Shown here piece after piece: positions 8,024 to 16,742 of a DNA stretch of 64,000 bases. The notes beneath the pieces are model-generated. The model was not told the origin of the DNA. It saw only the letters and a program-made list of their open reading frames with translations, and did not search any database. Made by a program: the position numbers and the translations under genes. The first letter of the stretch is position 1; each line of letters starts with the position of its first letter. This DNA comes from Clostridiales bacterium (GTDB taxonomy: Bacteria > Bacillota > Clostridia > Lachnospirales > Lachnospiraceae): NCBI GenBank assembly GCA_020859985.1, contig JAJBVD010000034.1, positions 1-64,000 on the forward strand. Reading direction: 5' to 3'.

Positions 8024-8710
8024 ATGAATCGAATCGGAGATGTTTTCCATCGTTTTCCGATGGGAGAGGTGGCATATATATTTGGTATGCTGTTGAGCGC
8101 TATGGGAATTGCTTTGCAGACAAAAGCGGGTTTAGGTTTATCCATGGTTGCCGCTCCTGCATATCTGTTATCTATGAGAGTGCCATGGCTCTCCTTCGGC
8201 ATGGGAGAATGTATCGTGCAGGGTTCGCTGCTTCTGCTTTGTTGTGTATGGACAGGCCGTTTTCTCAAAAAACAGCTTTGGTCTTTTGTGGTGGCAATTC
8301 CCTATGGATGGATTTTAGATCAGATGCTTCAGGTCTTCGCAGACATCTATCCGATATTTATATGGGAGAAGATGATTATTTATTTACTGGGATCATTGAC
8401 TTTAGCGGCTGGCATTTCTCTGTTCTTCCAGAGTTATTTACCATGCCAGGTATATGAAATGTTTGTAAAATGTATTGCTCAGCACACTGGAAAACAGTTT
8501 AGTAGTGTCAAGCAGATCTATGATTGGAGCAGCCTTGGAGCTTCTTTTGTTCTTTCGCTGCTATTTTTTCACCAAATAGTTGGTATAGGAATCGGAACTG
8601 TTTTATGTACACTGATTAACGCACCTCTGATTCGTATATTTGAGAAAATGTTTTGCCGAATTCTTAATTTTCGGCCAGCATTTCCTGCATTTATAAAAAT
8701 TTTTAACTGA
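8024..8710 (+). CDS. YczE/YitT-like integral membrane protein
   Basis: A 228-residue protein with about five hydrophobic membrane segments (for example VAYIFGMLLSAMGIALQTKA, ECIVQGSLLLLCCVW, MIIYLLGSLTLAAGISLFF). The start, GIALQTKAGLGLSMVAAPAY, is typical of YczE/YitT-related proteins, often encoded beside regulators. GGGAGGG precedes the ATG at 8024. It is the first gene of a rightward pair with a methyltransferase and is divergent from the Crp/Fnr gene. A transport role is presumed in the family but not shown. Confidence 0.82.
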   Translation: MNRIGDVFHRFPMGEVAYIFGMLLSAMGIALQTKAGLGLSMVAAPAYLLSMRVPWLSFGMGECIVQGSLLLLCCVWTGRFLKKQLWSFVVAIPYGWILDQMLQVFADIYPIFIWEKMIIYLLGSLTLAAGISLFFQSYLPCQVYEMFVKCIAQHTGKQFSSVKQIYDWSSLGASFVLSLLFFHQIVGIGIGTVLCTLINAPLIRIFEKMFCRILNFRPAFPAFIKIFN

Positions 8711-8734
8711 ACAGCAGAAAGGAGAATTTCAGCG

Positions 8735-9370
8735 ATGGAACAAAAGGTATATTGGGACAGTGTTTCAGAACAAAAAGAATTTACGACACCGTTTCATGCA
8801 GACAGCTTCTCTAAATATGTGGGTATGGAAGAAAAAGTTCTGGATGTAGGCTGCGGCTATGGAAGAACGCTTGATGAACTTCACCAGAATGGCTATGGTA
8901 ATTTGATTGGCATAGATTTTTCAGAAGGCATGATAGACAGAGGAAAAGAGCAGTTTCCTTATCTTGATCTGCGTGTAAAGGAAACGGATACAATTGATCT
9001 GCCGGATTCGAGTGTTGACGCCGTGATTCTATTCGCGGTTTTAACCTGTATTCGTACAAATGCAGAACAAATGCAGCTACTCCGGGAAATTCAACGTGTA
9101 TTGAAACCGAATGGAATTTTGTATGTAAATGACTTCCTTCTGAATACAGATGAGAGAAATGTTGCCCGTTATAAAAAATATCAGGATGTTTATGGGGTAT
9201 ACGGAGTATTTGAACTGCCAGAAGGAGCGGTATGCCGACACCATGACGAAAAATGGATAAAAGAACTGTTGGACGGTTTTACTGAACAGGAATATCAGCA
9301 TTTAACATTCACAACAATGAATGGGCATAAATCAAACGGTTTTTATTTTATTGGGAAAAAGAAAGATTAA
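8735..9370 (+). CDS. Class I SAM-dependent methyltransferase
   Basis: A 211-residue Rossmann-fold methyltransferase. Motif I is VLDVGCGYGR near residue 34, motif II LIGIDFSEGMID near 57, and LREIQRVLKPNGILYVNDF is the post-core strand. AAAGGAG precedes ATG at 8735, 24 bp after the membrane protein gene, so the two are probably co-transcribed from the Crp-controlled promoter. The closest named relatives cannot be told from sequence; the substrate is unknown. Confidence 0.87.
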   Translation: MEQKVYWDSVSEQKEFTTPFHADSFSKYVGMEEKVLDVGCGYGRTLDELHQNGYGNLIGIDFSEGMIDRGKEQFPYLDLRVKETDTIDLPDSSVDAVILFAVLTCIRTNAEQMQLLREIQRVLKPNGILYVNDFLLNTDERNVARYKKYQDVYGVYGVFELPEGAVCRHHDEKWIKELLDGFTEQEYQHLTFTTMNGHKSNGFYFIGKKKD

Positions 9371-9404
9371 TTTAGAAACCGGAGATTCTCACCAGAGGCA
9401 AGGG

Positions 9405-9439
9405 GAGCGAAGAGGCAAAGTATAGAGGCCCCTTCGCTC
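9405..9439 (+). terminator. Hairpin after the methyltransferase gene
   Basis: GAGCGAAG and CTTCGCTC form a perfect 8-bp stem that can be extended by three pairs on the loop side. It lies 35 bp past the methyltransferase stop and before the decayed element on the other strand. No clear T-run follows, so it may be a processing or boundary hairpin and not an efficient terminator. Confidence 0.45.
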
Positions 9440-9460
9440 GTATAAACCTTCGTATTCTTT

Positions 9461-10008
9461 TCAAATCTTTTCACAGAAATCCAGACTAATCCACCCATTT
9501 CGTCCGCTCTGGTACGCTTTCAGCAGTCCCCATCCGGCAGCCGATCCATTCCCTTCGGAAGTCTCCACAATCGTGAACACGCCCTTCCCGGTATACTTCC
9601 CGGTCTTCGCAAACCCCGTCCCAGGTCCCACCCGGATATTCAGGTTGCTGATGCTCACCTTCACCTGGAAGCTTTCCGTCTCCGCGCTTTCGGAAACATC
9701 TGTCGCTGTCAGTGCGCCGACATACACCACATTTCCATCCGCATCGAATACAGAATAGCCCTCATATTTATCCGCACACTTCTTCGCGTTCGCCAGAATC
9801 TTATAGGCCCCCTTCTGGCTCTTGCTGTCCGTCCAGGTCTTCCGCACCCGGTACAGCACTGTCCCGGATGCTGCCGTGTCCGCCGCCCCGGACGCAAGCG
9901 CCGCCTGGAATGCCTTCCACTGGCTCTCATCCCCGGAATCCGCATTCCATCCGATAATCCCCGGACACAGCTTCCCGGTCACATCGTAATGGCGGATCAC
10001 ATGGTCCG
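9461..10008 (-). pseudogene. Phage-type N-acetylmuramoyl-L-alanine amidase, C-terminal part
   Basis: Reading from the junction gives DHVIRHYDVTGKLCPGIIGW, the end of an amidase_2 domain (the HYDVTGK motif), then WKAFQAAL, a linker, and a C-terminal SH3-like domain with NLNIRVGPGTGFAKTG. The N-terminal catalytic part is gone: upstream sequence at about 10009 switches into a different gene. Such endolysin-type amidases occur in prophages and integrative elements. The longest frame starts at 10000, but its codons continue to the junction, so this is a fusion scar and not a start. Confidence 0.75.
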
Positions 10009-10602
10009 CGTCAATGGAATTTTCCCTTCATTCCAGATGTACATATGATCCTCGTAGACGCTGATCTGAATCAGATTGCAGCTCTCATATGCCTTATGGA
10101 TAACGGCGTTAAGCAAAATTTCCCTGCAGGAATCCGGGTGAAAGAAAAATCTTTCTATACGCTGTATTCCCTGATAAGTAATCAATGCCTTCATGTATTT
10201 TGTATAGATTAGATCCATCGTCTTATCAATCTGCTCAATCAATGGCCCATGAATCTCATCCTGGTATAGCAAATCTGAATCCGATTCTCCCAAAAAAACA
10301 ATCTTAATATAAGCCCCGGTAATCCACCTCTCCGGATCCGGATAAACCGCAAGCGCCGCAGCCCTCGTCAAATATCCGTCATCGTCATACAGGCGCAGGT
10401 TTTCCATCAGCACCTGGTCTGAAACCTTCGTTTCTTCCTCTGTGAGCCGTCCCCGCCCGATTGCCTTCTTTTTGAAAAGCGCAATAGCACTCTGGCTTAA
10501 ATCTTCCACCTTCAGCCTCGGAACAGGCATACCATCCCATGTCCTGCCTTGGGCACGAAGGATTGCCCGATCCAGTTCTTTCGTATCGTTCCTGTTCAGA
10601 AA
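10009..10602 (-). pseudogene. ATP-binding (AlbA_2/RecG-like) protein, internal fragment
   Basis: The frame reads TFLNRNDTKELDRAILRAQG, then TWDGMPVPRLKVEDLSQSAI, and ends with REILLNAVIHKAYESCNLIQ followed by ISVYEDHMYIWNEGKIPL. These are segments of the AlbA_2/HATPase transcriptional-regulator-like proteins. Both ends are missing: the 5' side runs into integrase sequence near 10602 and the 3' side into the amidase near 10009. The in-frame ATG at 10530 is internal to the original protein. Part of the same decayed element. Confidence 0.7.
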
Positions 10603-10604
10603 TG

Positions 10605-10916
10605 TTTGAGTCCAAATTCAACCCGTGCGCGTATGTGTGCATTGCCGAAAATGGTGAATACACTTCCACAGATTCTTTCAAGTATTGCAGCCGGATCATT
10701 CATCACGAATTGAAACTTGCTTTTGACTATCATAGCTTGCGGCACACTCACGCAACCATGTTAATTGAATCCGGTGCAGATGTAAAAGATGTTCAGACGC
10801 GTTTAGGACATTCCAACATTGAAATCACGTTGCAGACTTATGTTCATGATACGGAAGTCATGGCTGCACGCTCTGTTGAAATCTTTGAACAGGCTGCTGC
10901 ACGTAAGACATCATAA
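10605..10916 (+). pseudogene. Tyrosine integrase, C-terminal fragment
   Basis: The fragment carries the catalytic half of a phage-type integrase: HSLRHTHATMLIESGADVKD (the HxxR box), LGHSNIEITL and TYVHDT with the nucleophilic Tyr. The N-terminal arm-binding and core-binding domains and the first catalytic Arg are missing; similarity starts near 10605, where the ATP-binding fragment on the other strand ends. It points towards, and stops 140 bp from, the 3' end of rlmD, the classical arrangement of an integrase next to its attachment site. Confidence 0.8.
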
Positions 10917-10923
10917 ATGACAG

Positions 10924-10972
10924 AAAAGAGAATTGGATCCAGCGAAAGTTCAACGGTTCAATTCTCTTTTTT
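10924..10972 (+). terminator. Intrinsic terminator of the integrase gene
   Basis: A perfect 12-bp stem, AAAAGAGAATTG paired with CAATTCTCTTTT, closes a 23-nt loop and ends in a T6 run. It begins 8 bp after the integrase stop codon. Confidence 0.8.
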
Positions 10973-11004
10973 GGTTAAAAGTTCAATTTCATAATTAGGG
11001 TGGC

Positions 11005-11030
11005 AAATGGGTGGCAAACCACCCATTTTT
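11005..11030 (+). terminator. Second hairpin with T-run near the rlmD boundary
   Basis: AAATGGGTGG-CAAA-CCACCCATTT is a perfect 10-bp stem followed by T residues. GGGTGGCAAA is also directly repeated here (10998-11007 and 11009-11018), so the site might belong to the integration end of the element as well as act as a terminator. Confidence 0.5.
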
Positions 11031-11055
11031 TCATGTTAAAAATCGTTGGAAATCC

Positions 11056-12675
11056 TTATTTTATGCGCCTTAGTGAACAACAGGTTTCTATATTCGCCGT
11101 CTGTGGAAACATATCCACGCAGCAGATCCGCTCCGCCTGATACCCGTTTGCCAACAGCACCTCCAGATCCCGCGCAAGGCTGGTCGGTTTGCAGGAAATG
11201 TAAAGGATACGGGGCGCACCGTAGGCGATAATCTTCTGCAGGGCTTTGGGATGGATACCGTCTCGCGGCGGATCGAGGACGATAAAGTCCGGGCGGTCGG
11301 ATATGGTATCGAGGACTTTCAGGACATCACCTGCAATAAAGGTGCAGTTGTCAAGGCCATTGATCACGGCATTTTCTCGCGCAGCCGCGACGGCTTCTTC
11401 TACGATTTCTACGCCGATGACTTTTTTCGCTATGGGCGCCAGAATCTGGGCGATAGTGCCCGTTCCGCTGTACAAGTCAAATATAACATTTGCTTTCTCG
11501 GGCAAAACATCTTCCTTTTTCTCCATGACAAATTCCCGCGCCACGCTGTAGAGCACTTCCGCTCCCTGCGAGTTGGTCTGGAAGAAAGAAAATGGCGTGA
11601 TTTTAAATCGCAGCCCAAGCAGCGTCTCGTAAAAATAATCCTGCCCATACAGAACCGTCGTCTGTTCGCTCTGAACAACGTCTGCTACGGAGTTGTTCAG
11701 CATGTGCAAAATGCCTGCGATCCGGCCTTCCAGCTGCAGGGACAGAATAGCCTTCGTATATTCGTTCCAAAGTTCTGTCAGGTTCTCCATCTGCGTGGTC
11801 AGGTTTCCCATCTGCGGAAGCTTTGCCGACTCTTCTTCTTTCTTCCTGTTTTCGCTTGTTACCTTTGGCTTATTGCCTGAATATTCTGCACCTGCCCCGG
11901 CCGTCACGAGGCAGACAAGGACTTCCCCTGTGCTCTGGGATCTGCGCAGCAGAAGATGACGCAGGGTTCCCTCGTGCGTCATTTTATGATAGTAGGGAAT
12001 GTCCTTTTCTCGGAAAAAATCGAGTGTGGCTGTCAGAATTGCCGTCATATCCGGGTGAACGAGCTGGCAATCCGAGACGGTCAGAACATCGTAATGACTG
12101 CCGCGTTTGTGCAGGCCGAGGCTGAGCGGGCCGTCTTTATACTCATCACCAAAGGAGAATTCCATCTTATTGCGGTACTGGAATTCCTGCGGGCTTGGGC
12201 GGATTCCATCAAATATACCCGCCATTGCCATTTCCGACTCATGACTGCGCTCTGCCTGTCCGGCCGTACAGGATTCGGATTCTGTGTCAAAGCCTTCCTG
12301 CCCGACCACACAAAGTTCTGATTCCGAATCCCCGTTCTTTCGCCCGGCCGCACATAATACCGGCTCAAGCAGGCGTTTTACCTGCCCGGCTTTCATGGAA
12401 AGCTGATTCTCATAGGACATGCTCTGCCATGTGCAGCCGCCGCAGGCCGGAAATTTCCCGCAGGCGGAAGTTCTTGTCTCCAGTTCTGACGGCTGCAGAA
12501 CTTCCAGCAGGCGTCCTTCCGCGCGGCCGCTCCGCTTTTTGGAAATCGAGAAACGGATGTTCTGACCCGGAATCGTATTTTTCACCGTCACAATGCCCTC
12601 GTCTGTCCGGACAATTCCTTTGTTTGGAAAATCCACGCGTTCTACTTTGCCTTCCATGATCTGCCCTTTTTTCAT
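11056..12675 (-). CDS. rlmD: 23S rRNA (uracil-5-)-methyltransferase, RlmD/RumA family
   Basis: A 539-residue enzyme that methylates U residues of 23S rRNA with SAM. Residues 1-60 form the TRAM domain (VERVDFPNKGIVRTDEG), an iron-sulphur site follows in CGKFPACGGCTW, and the Rossmann core carries FDLYSGTGTIAQILAP. The catalytic Cys is in YISCKPTSLARDL. ATG at 12675 follows GGAGGAAATTTCGC; the frame runs 42 codons further without a site. Two unusual insertions are present, one of about 60 residues with imperfect SESE/CxxGQ repeats. Its 3' end is a known insertion target for mobile elements and here abuts an integrase remnant. Confidence 0.9.
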   Translation of the reverse strand: MKKGQIMEGKVERVDFPNKGIVRTDEGIVTVKNTIPGQNIRFSISKKRSGRAEGRLLEVLQPSELETRTSACGKFPACGGCTWQSMSYENQLSMKAGQVKRLLEPVLCAAGRKNGDSESELCVVGQEGFDTESESCTAGQAERSHESEMAMAGIFDGIRPSPQEFQYRNKMEFSFGDEYKDGPLSLGLHKRGSHYDVLTVSDCQLVHPDMTAILTATLDFFREKDIPYYHKMTHEGTLRHLLLRRSQSTGEVLVCLVTAGAGAEYSGNKPKVTSENRKKEEESAKLPQMGNLTTQMENLTELWNEYTKAILSLQLEGRIAGILHMLNNSVADVVQSEQTTVLYGQDYFYETLLGLRFKITPFSFFQTNSQGAEVLYSVAREFVMEKKEDVLPEKANVIFDLYSGTGTIAQILAPIAKKVIGVEIVEEAVAAARENAVINGLDNCTFIAGDVLKVLDTISDRPDFIVLDPPRDGIHPKALQKIIAYGAPRILYISCKPTSLARDLEVLLANGYQAERICCVDMFPQTANIETCCSLRRIK

Positions 12676-12724
12676 GCGAAATTTCCTCCGTACTGTATTC
12701 CCTGTGGTTTCTGTTGTCCTGCTT

Positions 12725-12817
12725 CGTATCTGTTCAGTACCGCAACTATTCGGTATCGTAATATACTTTTCCATACGTACTTCGCGGCAGGTGCGAAGCA
12801 CTTTCCTGAATAGTTAC
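12725..12817. repeat. Dispersed palindromic repeat, family A, partial copy
   Basis: This copy upstream of rlmD keeps the outer module: ATACTTTTCCATACGTAC, a hairpin CTTCGC-N7-GCGAAG and the end TGAATAGTTAC, matching 16261-16314. The hairpin stem differs from that copy (CCTCGCA/TGCGAGG) at both strands, so pairing is kept. The middle core present at 16170-16251 is absent. The first end is degenerate. Confidence 0.65.
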
Positions 12818-12927
12818 TCCGTACCTCCAAAGTCATATGCGTTCTTCTGTCCGCATCCCTTTACAGTAACAGAGCAGATGCGTCTGCATCTGCCCTGTCT
12901 GTTGTTTTCATCATGTAAAAACGATCA

Positions 12928-13338
12928 TTACTCCTCGTCGTCATCAGCGTCTTCGTCAGCGTCATCTTCCTCAGCTGCCTCAGCTTCGTCTTTCTCCGGC
13001 TCTGCTTCGGATTCTTCTTCTGCGTCCGCTTCTTCAGACTCATCTTCATCCGAACCTTCCTCTTCCGGCTCTTCGGACTCGTCTTCGTCCTCTTCCTCGT
13101 CGTCTTCGTCTTCTTTCTCCGGGAAATCATCGTCATCGAAGAAATCTTCAAAGTCGTCATCAAAATCGTCCTCAAAGTCTTCCAGATAATCCGGAGCAAA
13201 ATAGCGATATACCGCATAGGCGATGGCCGCTACTGCCGCTACCGCACCGATGATGGCAAAAATCCACAGTGCTGTATTCTTTTTCTTTTCTTCATCATGT
13301 TTCTTCAATGCCGCTACCAAATCGTCAACTCTTGTCAT
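12928..13338 (-). CDS. Single-pass membrane protein with a long acidic tail
   Basis: A 136-residue protein of unknown function. Residues 1-20 are basic and helical (TRVDDLVAALKKHDEEKKKN), one membrane helix spans about 22-46 (ALWIFAIIGAVAAVAAIAY), and the last 85 residues are almost wholly Asp, Glu and Ser. The tail is repetitive at DNA level. ATG at 13338 follows AAAGGAC; two earlier ATGs lack a good site. It lies between rlmD and pcrA on the same strand. The strong serine-rich frame on the opposite strand is a shadow of the acidic codons. Confidence 0.7.
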   Translation of the reverse strand: MTRVDDLVAALKKHDEEKKKNTALWIFAIIGAVAAVAAIAYAVYRYFAPDYLEDFEDDFDDDFEDFFDDDDFPEKEDEDDEEEDEDESEEPEEEGSDEDESEEADAEEESEAEPEKDEAEAAEEDDADEDADDDEE

Positions 13339-13609
13339 ACGCTGCACGTCCTTTCTTTTTACGGCCATACGATACATCCTGTATCTCATGTAGCTGTTCA
13401 GCGCCTTCCCGGCTGTTAATAAAGAACAGTAAGCCGCATTTTCTCTGTTTTGGTTAGTATATCACAGGATTCCTTTTTTTACTATACTAATTTTTTCTTC
13501 TCACTTATTTTCTTGAACTATTTTTTCGGTATGGTGTTTCCCGCTTATTACTTATTCTGCCGTCCTGCACATTTGCCTGCCATACAGATATTTGAATAGT
13601 TATTATGCT

Positions 13610-16111
13610 TCAAATCTTCTTAAGCTTCGCAAATGCCGCAAACATTTTCTTCGTCCCGACGCGGTCGAAATCCACCGTGACTTCATAGTCGCGGCCGCCG
13701 TCGACTATCGCGGTGACGGTTCCCTGGCCGAATTTGATGTGGCTGACCCGGTCGCCGACGGTGTAATCCAGGCCATCCGATTTCTGGATCTGTACACCTT
13801 TCTGTACAAACGAACGATTCTGGAAGGCTGCCTTGGCCTGCTGATACGCGCTCTGGTTTACATTCCGTGCGCGGCGTGAGCCGTAAGCCTGCCCCGCAAA
13901 AGAGCGGGTATTGCCCGAAGCGGGATTGTTCTGACCGGAGCCTCCACGTGATCCAAATGCTCCCGCAGCAGAATTTCCCGCAGCGCCAGAGCCATAATGG
14001 GTGCCTGCAGCGCCCATATTCCCGCCTGCGCCATATCCTGCACCGGTGGCTGCGTTCCCGCCTTCACCAAACTGCATTCTCGTTCCTGTTCCTGAACTGC
14101 CGCCTGCACCGAACTGCGCGCCTGCTCCCGCAGCCGATGAATCCGCGCCATACCGCGGTTTTCTCTGATTCGTCTCCAGAAGTTCCTCCGGAATATCCTC
14201 AACGAATCTGGATACGCGGTGGAAATGCATCTCACCGCGCACCATGCGTTCTCTGGCTGCGGTAAGATACAGCTGCTCTTTTGCACGGGTGATTCCGACG
14301 TAGCAGAGGCGGCGTTCTTCCTCCAGTTCGTCCTGATCCTCGGAGTTGATGCTTAAATAGCTCGGGAACATCCCATCCTCCATCCCGGCAAGAAATACTA
14401 CCGGGAACTCGAGGCCCTTCGCGCTGTGCAGCGTCATCATCAGTACGCGGTCCGCGTCGTTCGAAACATCGTCGATGTCCGCCACCAGCGCCACTTCTTC
14501 AAGGAAACCGGCCAGCGACGGCTCGTCTGTGTTTTCATCGTAGGCAGCGGCCTTGTTTACAAGCTCGTCGATATTCCCCAGTCTCTCCTTCGCCTCCTCG
14601 CTGCCGTCAAGCTCCAGTTCTTTTCGATAGCCCGTCACGTCGAGCACATCCTCGATCAGGTCGCGGACAGAATACTCTTCGGCTTTTGCGCGAAAAGCGC
14701 GTATCATACTGACAAAATCTTCCAGCTTGCCTCGGCTGCGCCCCAGTTCTGAAATTTCTCCGTTCCGGCACAGCGCCTCGAAAAAGCTGATCTGTTCCAG
14801 CATCGCATACTGCTGCACACGCGAGATGGTGGTGTTGCCGATGCCGCGCTTTGGCACGTTCAGGATGCGCTGTACAGATAGGTCGTCACGGCCGTTTCCG
14901 ATCGTTTTCAGATAAGCGAGCACATCCTTGATCTCTTTTCTTGAATAGAAATTCACTCCGCCCACAAGCCGGTACGGGATATTCGCGTACAGGAATTTTT
15001 CCTCAAACATACGGGACTGCGCGTTGGTGCGGTAGAGCACTGCGAAATCTTTATAGGACGCTTTTCCCTGAAGCACCAGCGTGCTGATGCGGTCGACCAC
15101 GTAGTCCGCTTCGCCAAAGCCGTTCAGAAACTGACGGAAATGGATCTTCGTGCCTTCGCCGTTTGCCGTCCAGAGTGTTTTGTCCTTGCGGCCGACATTC
15201 TTTTTGATGACCGCGTTCGCGGCGTCCAGAATATTCTGCGTCGAGCGGTAATTCTGCTCCAGCCGGATGACCTTTGCGTCCGGGAAAAAGTGCTCGAAGT
15301 TCAGAATATTGCCGATGTTCGCGCCGCGGAATTTGTAGATGGACTGGTCGTCGTCGCCAACCACGCAGAGGTTTCCGTATTTGGAAGCAAGCTGACTGAC
15401 CAGCTTAAACTGCGCGGTATTCGTGTCCTGGTACTCGTCCACCATGATGAAGCGGAACCTCTCCTGATAGGCTTCCAGCACCTCCGGACAAGCATTAAAC
15501 AACTCCACGGTCTTGCCGATCAGGTCGTCAAAATCCAGCGCGTTGCTCTCTTTCAGACGCTTCTGATACTCCGTATAGACCTTCGCTGCCATCTTTTCCT
15601 TAAAATCGTCCCGCCGATAAGCTTCCTGCTCATATTCCTCCGGTGTCATCAGCTCATTCTTTGCTGAAGAAATGATACTCATAAACATGCGCTCTTTGAA
15701 CTGTTTGGTATCAATGTTCAGATGCTTACAGACGTCGCGCACCACCGTTTTCTGATCGTCCGCGTCATAAATCGTAAAATTCGTGTCGTAGCCGATACGG
15801 TCAATATAGCGCCTCAGAATGCGTACGCACGTACTGTGAAAGGTCGCGACCCACACCGCACCGACACTCCCGGTCTCCTCCCGGTTCAGAATGCGCTCCA
15901 CACGTTCCCGCATCTCGCCCGCGGCCTTGTTTGTGAAGGTAATCGCCAGGATATTCCATGGGCTCACATCCATCTCCTCGATCAGCCACGCCACCCGATG
16001 CGTCAGCACCCGGGTCTTGCCGGAGCCCGCTCCCGCCAGAATTAAAAGCGGCCCTTCATAGTGCCGCACAGCCTCCAGCTGCTCCGGATTCAGCGTATCG
16101 TAAATGCTCAT
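13610..16111 (-). CDS. pcrA: ATP-dependent DNA helicase PcrA (UvrD/Rep family)
   Basis: An 833-residue superfamily 1A helicase acting in excision repair, plasmid replication and displacement of RecA. Motif I is GAGSGKT near residue 27, motif II VDEYQDTN, motif III GDDDQSIYKFRGA, motif IV QNYRSTQNIL, and motif VI YVGITRAKEQLYL. Residues about 650-765 are an expanded Gly/Ala/Ser-rich linker that joins the core to the conserved C-terminal domain (VGDRVSHIKFGQGTV), which in PcrA contacts RNA polymerase. That linker is longer and more repetitive than usual. Start ATG at 16111. Confidence 0.95.
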   Translation of the reverse strand: MSIYDTLNPEQLEAVRHYEGPLLILAGAGSGKTRVLTHRVAWLIEEMDVSPWNILAITFTNKAAGEMRERVERILNREETGSVGAVWVATFHSTCVRILRRYIDRIGYDTNFTIYDADDQKTVVRDVCKHLNIDTKQFKERMFMSIISSAKNELMTPEEYEQEAYRRDDFKEKMAAKVYTEYQKRLKESNALDFDDLIGKTVELFNACPEVLEAYQERFRFIMVDEYQDTNTAQFKLVSQLASKYGNLCVVGDDDQSIYKFRGANIGNILNFEHFFPDAKVIRLEQNYRSTQNILDAANAVIKKNVGRKDKTLWTANGEGTKIHFRQFLNGFGEADYVVDRISTLVLQGKASYKDFAVLYRTNAQSRMFEEKFLYANIPYRLVGGVNFYSRKEIKDVLAYLKTIGNGRDDLSVQRILNVPKRGIGNTTISRVQQYAMLEQISFFEALCRNGEISELGRSRGKLEDFVSMIRAFRAKAEEYSVRDLIEDVLDVTGYRKELELDGSEEAKERLGNIDELVNKAAAYDENTDEPSLAGFLEEVALVADIDDVSNDADRVLMMTLHSAKGLEFPVVFLAGMEDGMFPSYLSINSEDQDELEEERRLCYVGITRAKEQLYLTAARERMVRGEMHFHRVSRFVEDIPEELLETNQRKPRYGADSSAAGAGAQFGAGGSSGTGTRMQFGEGGNAATGAGYGAGGNMGAAGTHYGSGAAGNSAAGAFGSRGGSGQNNPASGNTRSFAGQAYGSRRARNVNQSAYQQAKAAFQNRSFVQKGVQIQKSDGLDYTVGDRVSHIKFGQGTVTAIVDGGRDYEVTVDFDRVGTKKMFAAFAKLKKI

Positions 16112-16141
16112 TTATGTATTCTCTCTTTCTTAATATTAATG

Positions 16142-16314
16142 CAACTGTTCAGTACCTTCACAGTTACGAGGGAAAAGCCCATTTAAAATCGCTTCGCGAT
16201 GGGGATTATCCCGCACGAAGTGTGGGATGCCACCCGGCGAGGGCTTTTCCCCACATAATATACGTTTTCATACGTACCTCGCAGCAAGTGCGAGGTACTG
16301 CCCTGAATAGTTAC
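16142..16314. repeat. Dispersed palindromic repeat, family A, full-length copy
   Basis: The most complete copy, upstream of pcrA. It starts with a 27-bp palindrome (arms AACTGT/ACAGTT around GTACC), then a core closed by GGGAAAAGCCC (16170-16180) and GGGCTTTTCCC (16241-16251). The core holds hairpins at ATCGCTTCGCGAT and CCCGCAC-GAA-GTGTGGG and the segment GATGCCACCCGGCGA. A perfect 10-bp hairpin GTACCTCGCA/TGCGAGGTAC lies at 16274-16298, and the element ends TGAATAGTTAC. It fills most of the 305-bp gap between pcrA and the next gene. Not an insertion sequence: no coding capacity. Confidence 0.75.
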
Positions 16315-16352
16315 ATATTAATGACAATTTTAAACGATTTTTTTACAACTCC

Positions 16353-16379
16353 GTAATTGCTTAACCTCTTCACGATTAC
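16353..16379. repeat. Family A palindrome, diverged solo copy
   Basis: A 27-bp sequence with the spacing of the family A palindrome (GTAATTGC at one end, CGATTAC at the other, ACCTCTTCA in the middle). It lies 39 bp beyond the full copy at 16142-16314 and just past the stop of the 76-residue gene. Confidence 0.45.
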
Positions 16380-16416
16380 GGAAAAAACAATTATAGTAAA
16401 CGACGTAAGTCGAACC

Positions 16417-16647
16417 TTACTCATCAAATACCGCCACAACCGTATAGCCGCTCTCGTCGGTCCGCACCTCTTTTACCACGCCATCTCTTGTTTTGAGGCG
16501 CTCCCGGTTCGTATAATTCGCCGACATGGCCACAGCCGGCTCGATCGTATAATACCAGCTCAACGGAAGCACGCCTTCCGTCACATGGATAGGATCCCCG
16601 GGCTTCACAAGCCCCTCCCTCTCCATCTTAAATTCCATCTCCCTCAT
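16417..16647 (-). CDS. Conserved small protein of unknown function
   Basis: A 76-residue, soluble, mixed-charge protein: short basic start ([18 protein letters not shown]), a central [15 protein letters not shown] segment and a C-terminal beta-rich part ([19 protein letters not shown]) that could form a small barrel. GGGGGAATC precedes ATG at 16647. No domain is recognised. It lies upstream of pcrA on the same strand, separated by the family A repeat. Confidence 0.6.
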   Translation of the reverse strand: MREMEFKMEREGLVKPGDPIHVTEGVLPLSWYYTIEPAVAMSANYTNRERLKTRDGVVKEVRTDESGYTVVAVFDE

Positions 16648-16742
16648 GACAGATTCCCCCTTTTCTGCAAAACGCAGCGCAGCAATTTCTGTTTATCCGA
16701 CAAACTTTTCCTTGTAATATAGTTTTAAAAACTATATACTAT

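Noticed and set aside
10530-10699. Minus-strand frame overlapping the integrase fragment
   Set aside because: A different frame carries the true continuation of the ATP-binding fragment (TKELDRAILRAQGRTWDG); this one is unrelated noise.
12593-13189. A plus-strand frame with a long poly-serine tail
   Set aside because: It is the complement of the Asp/Glu-rich tail of the membrane protein at 12928-13338.
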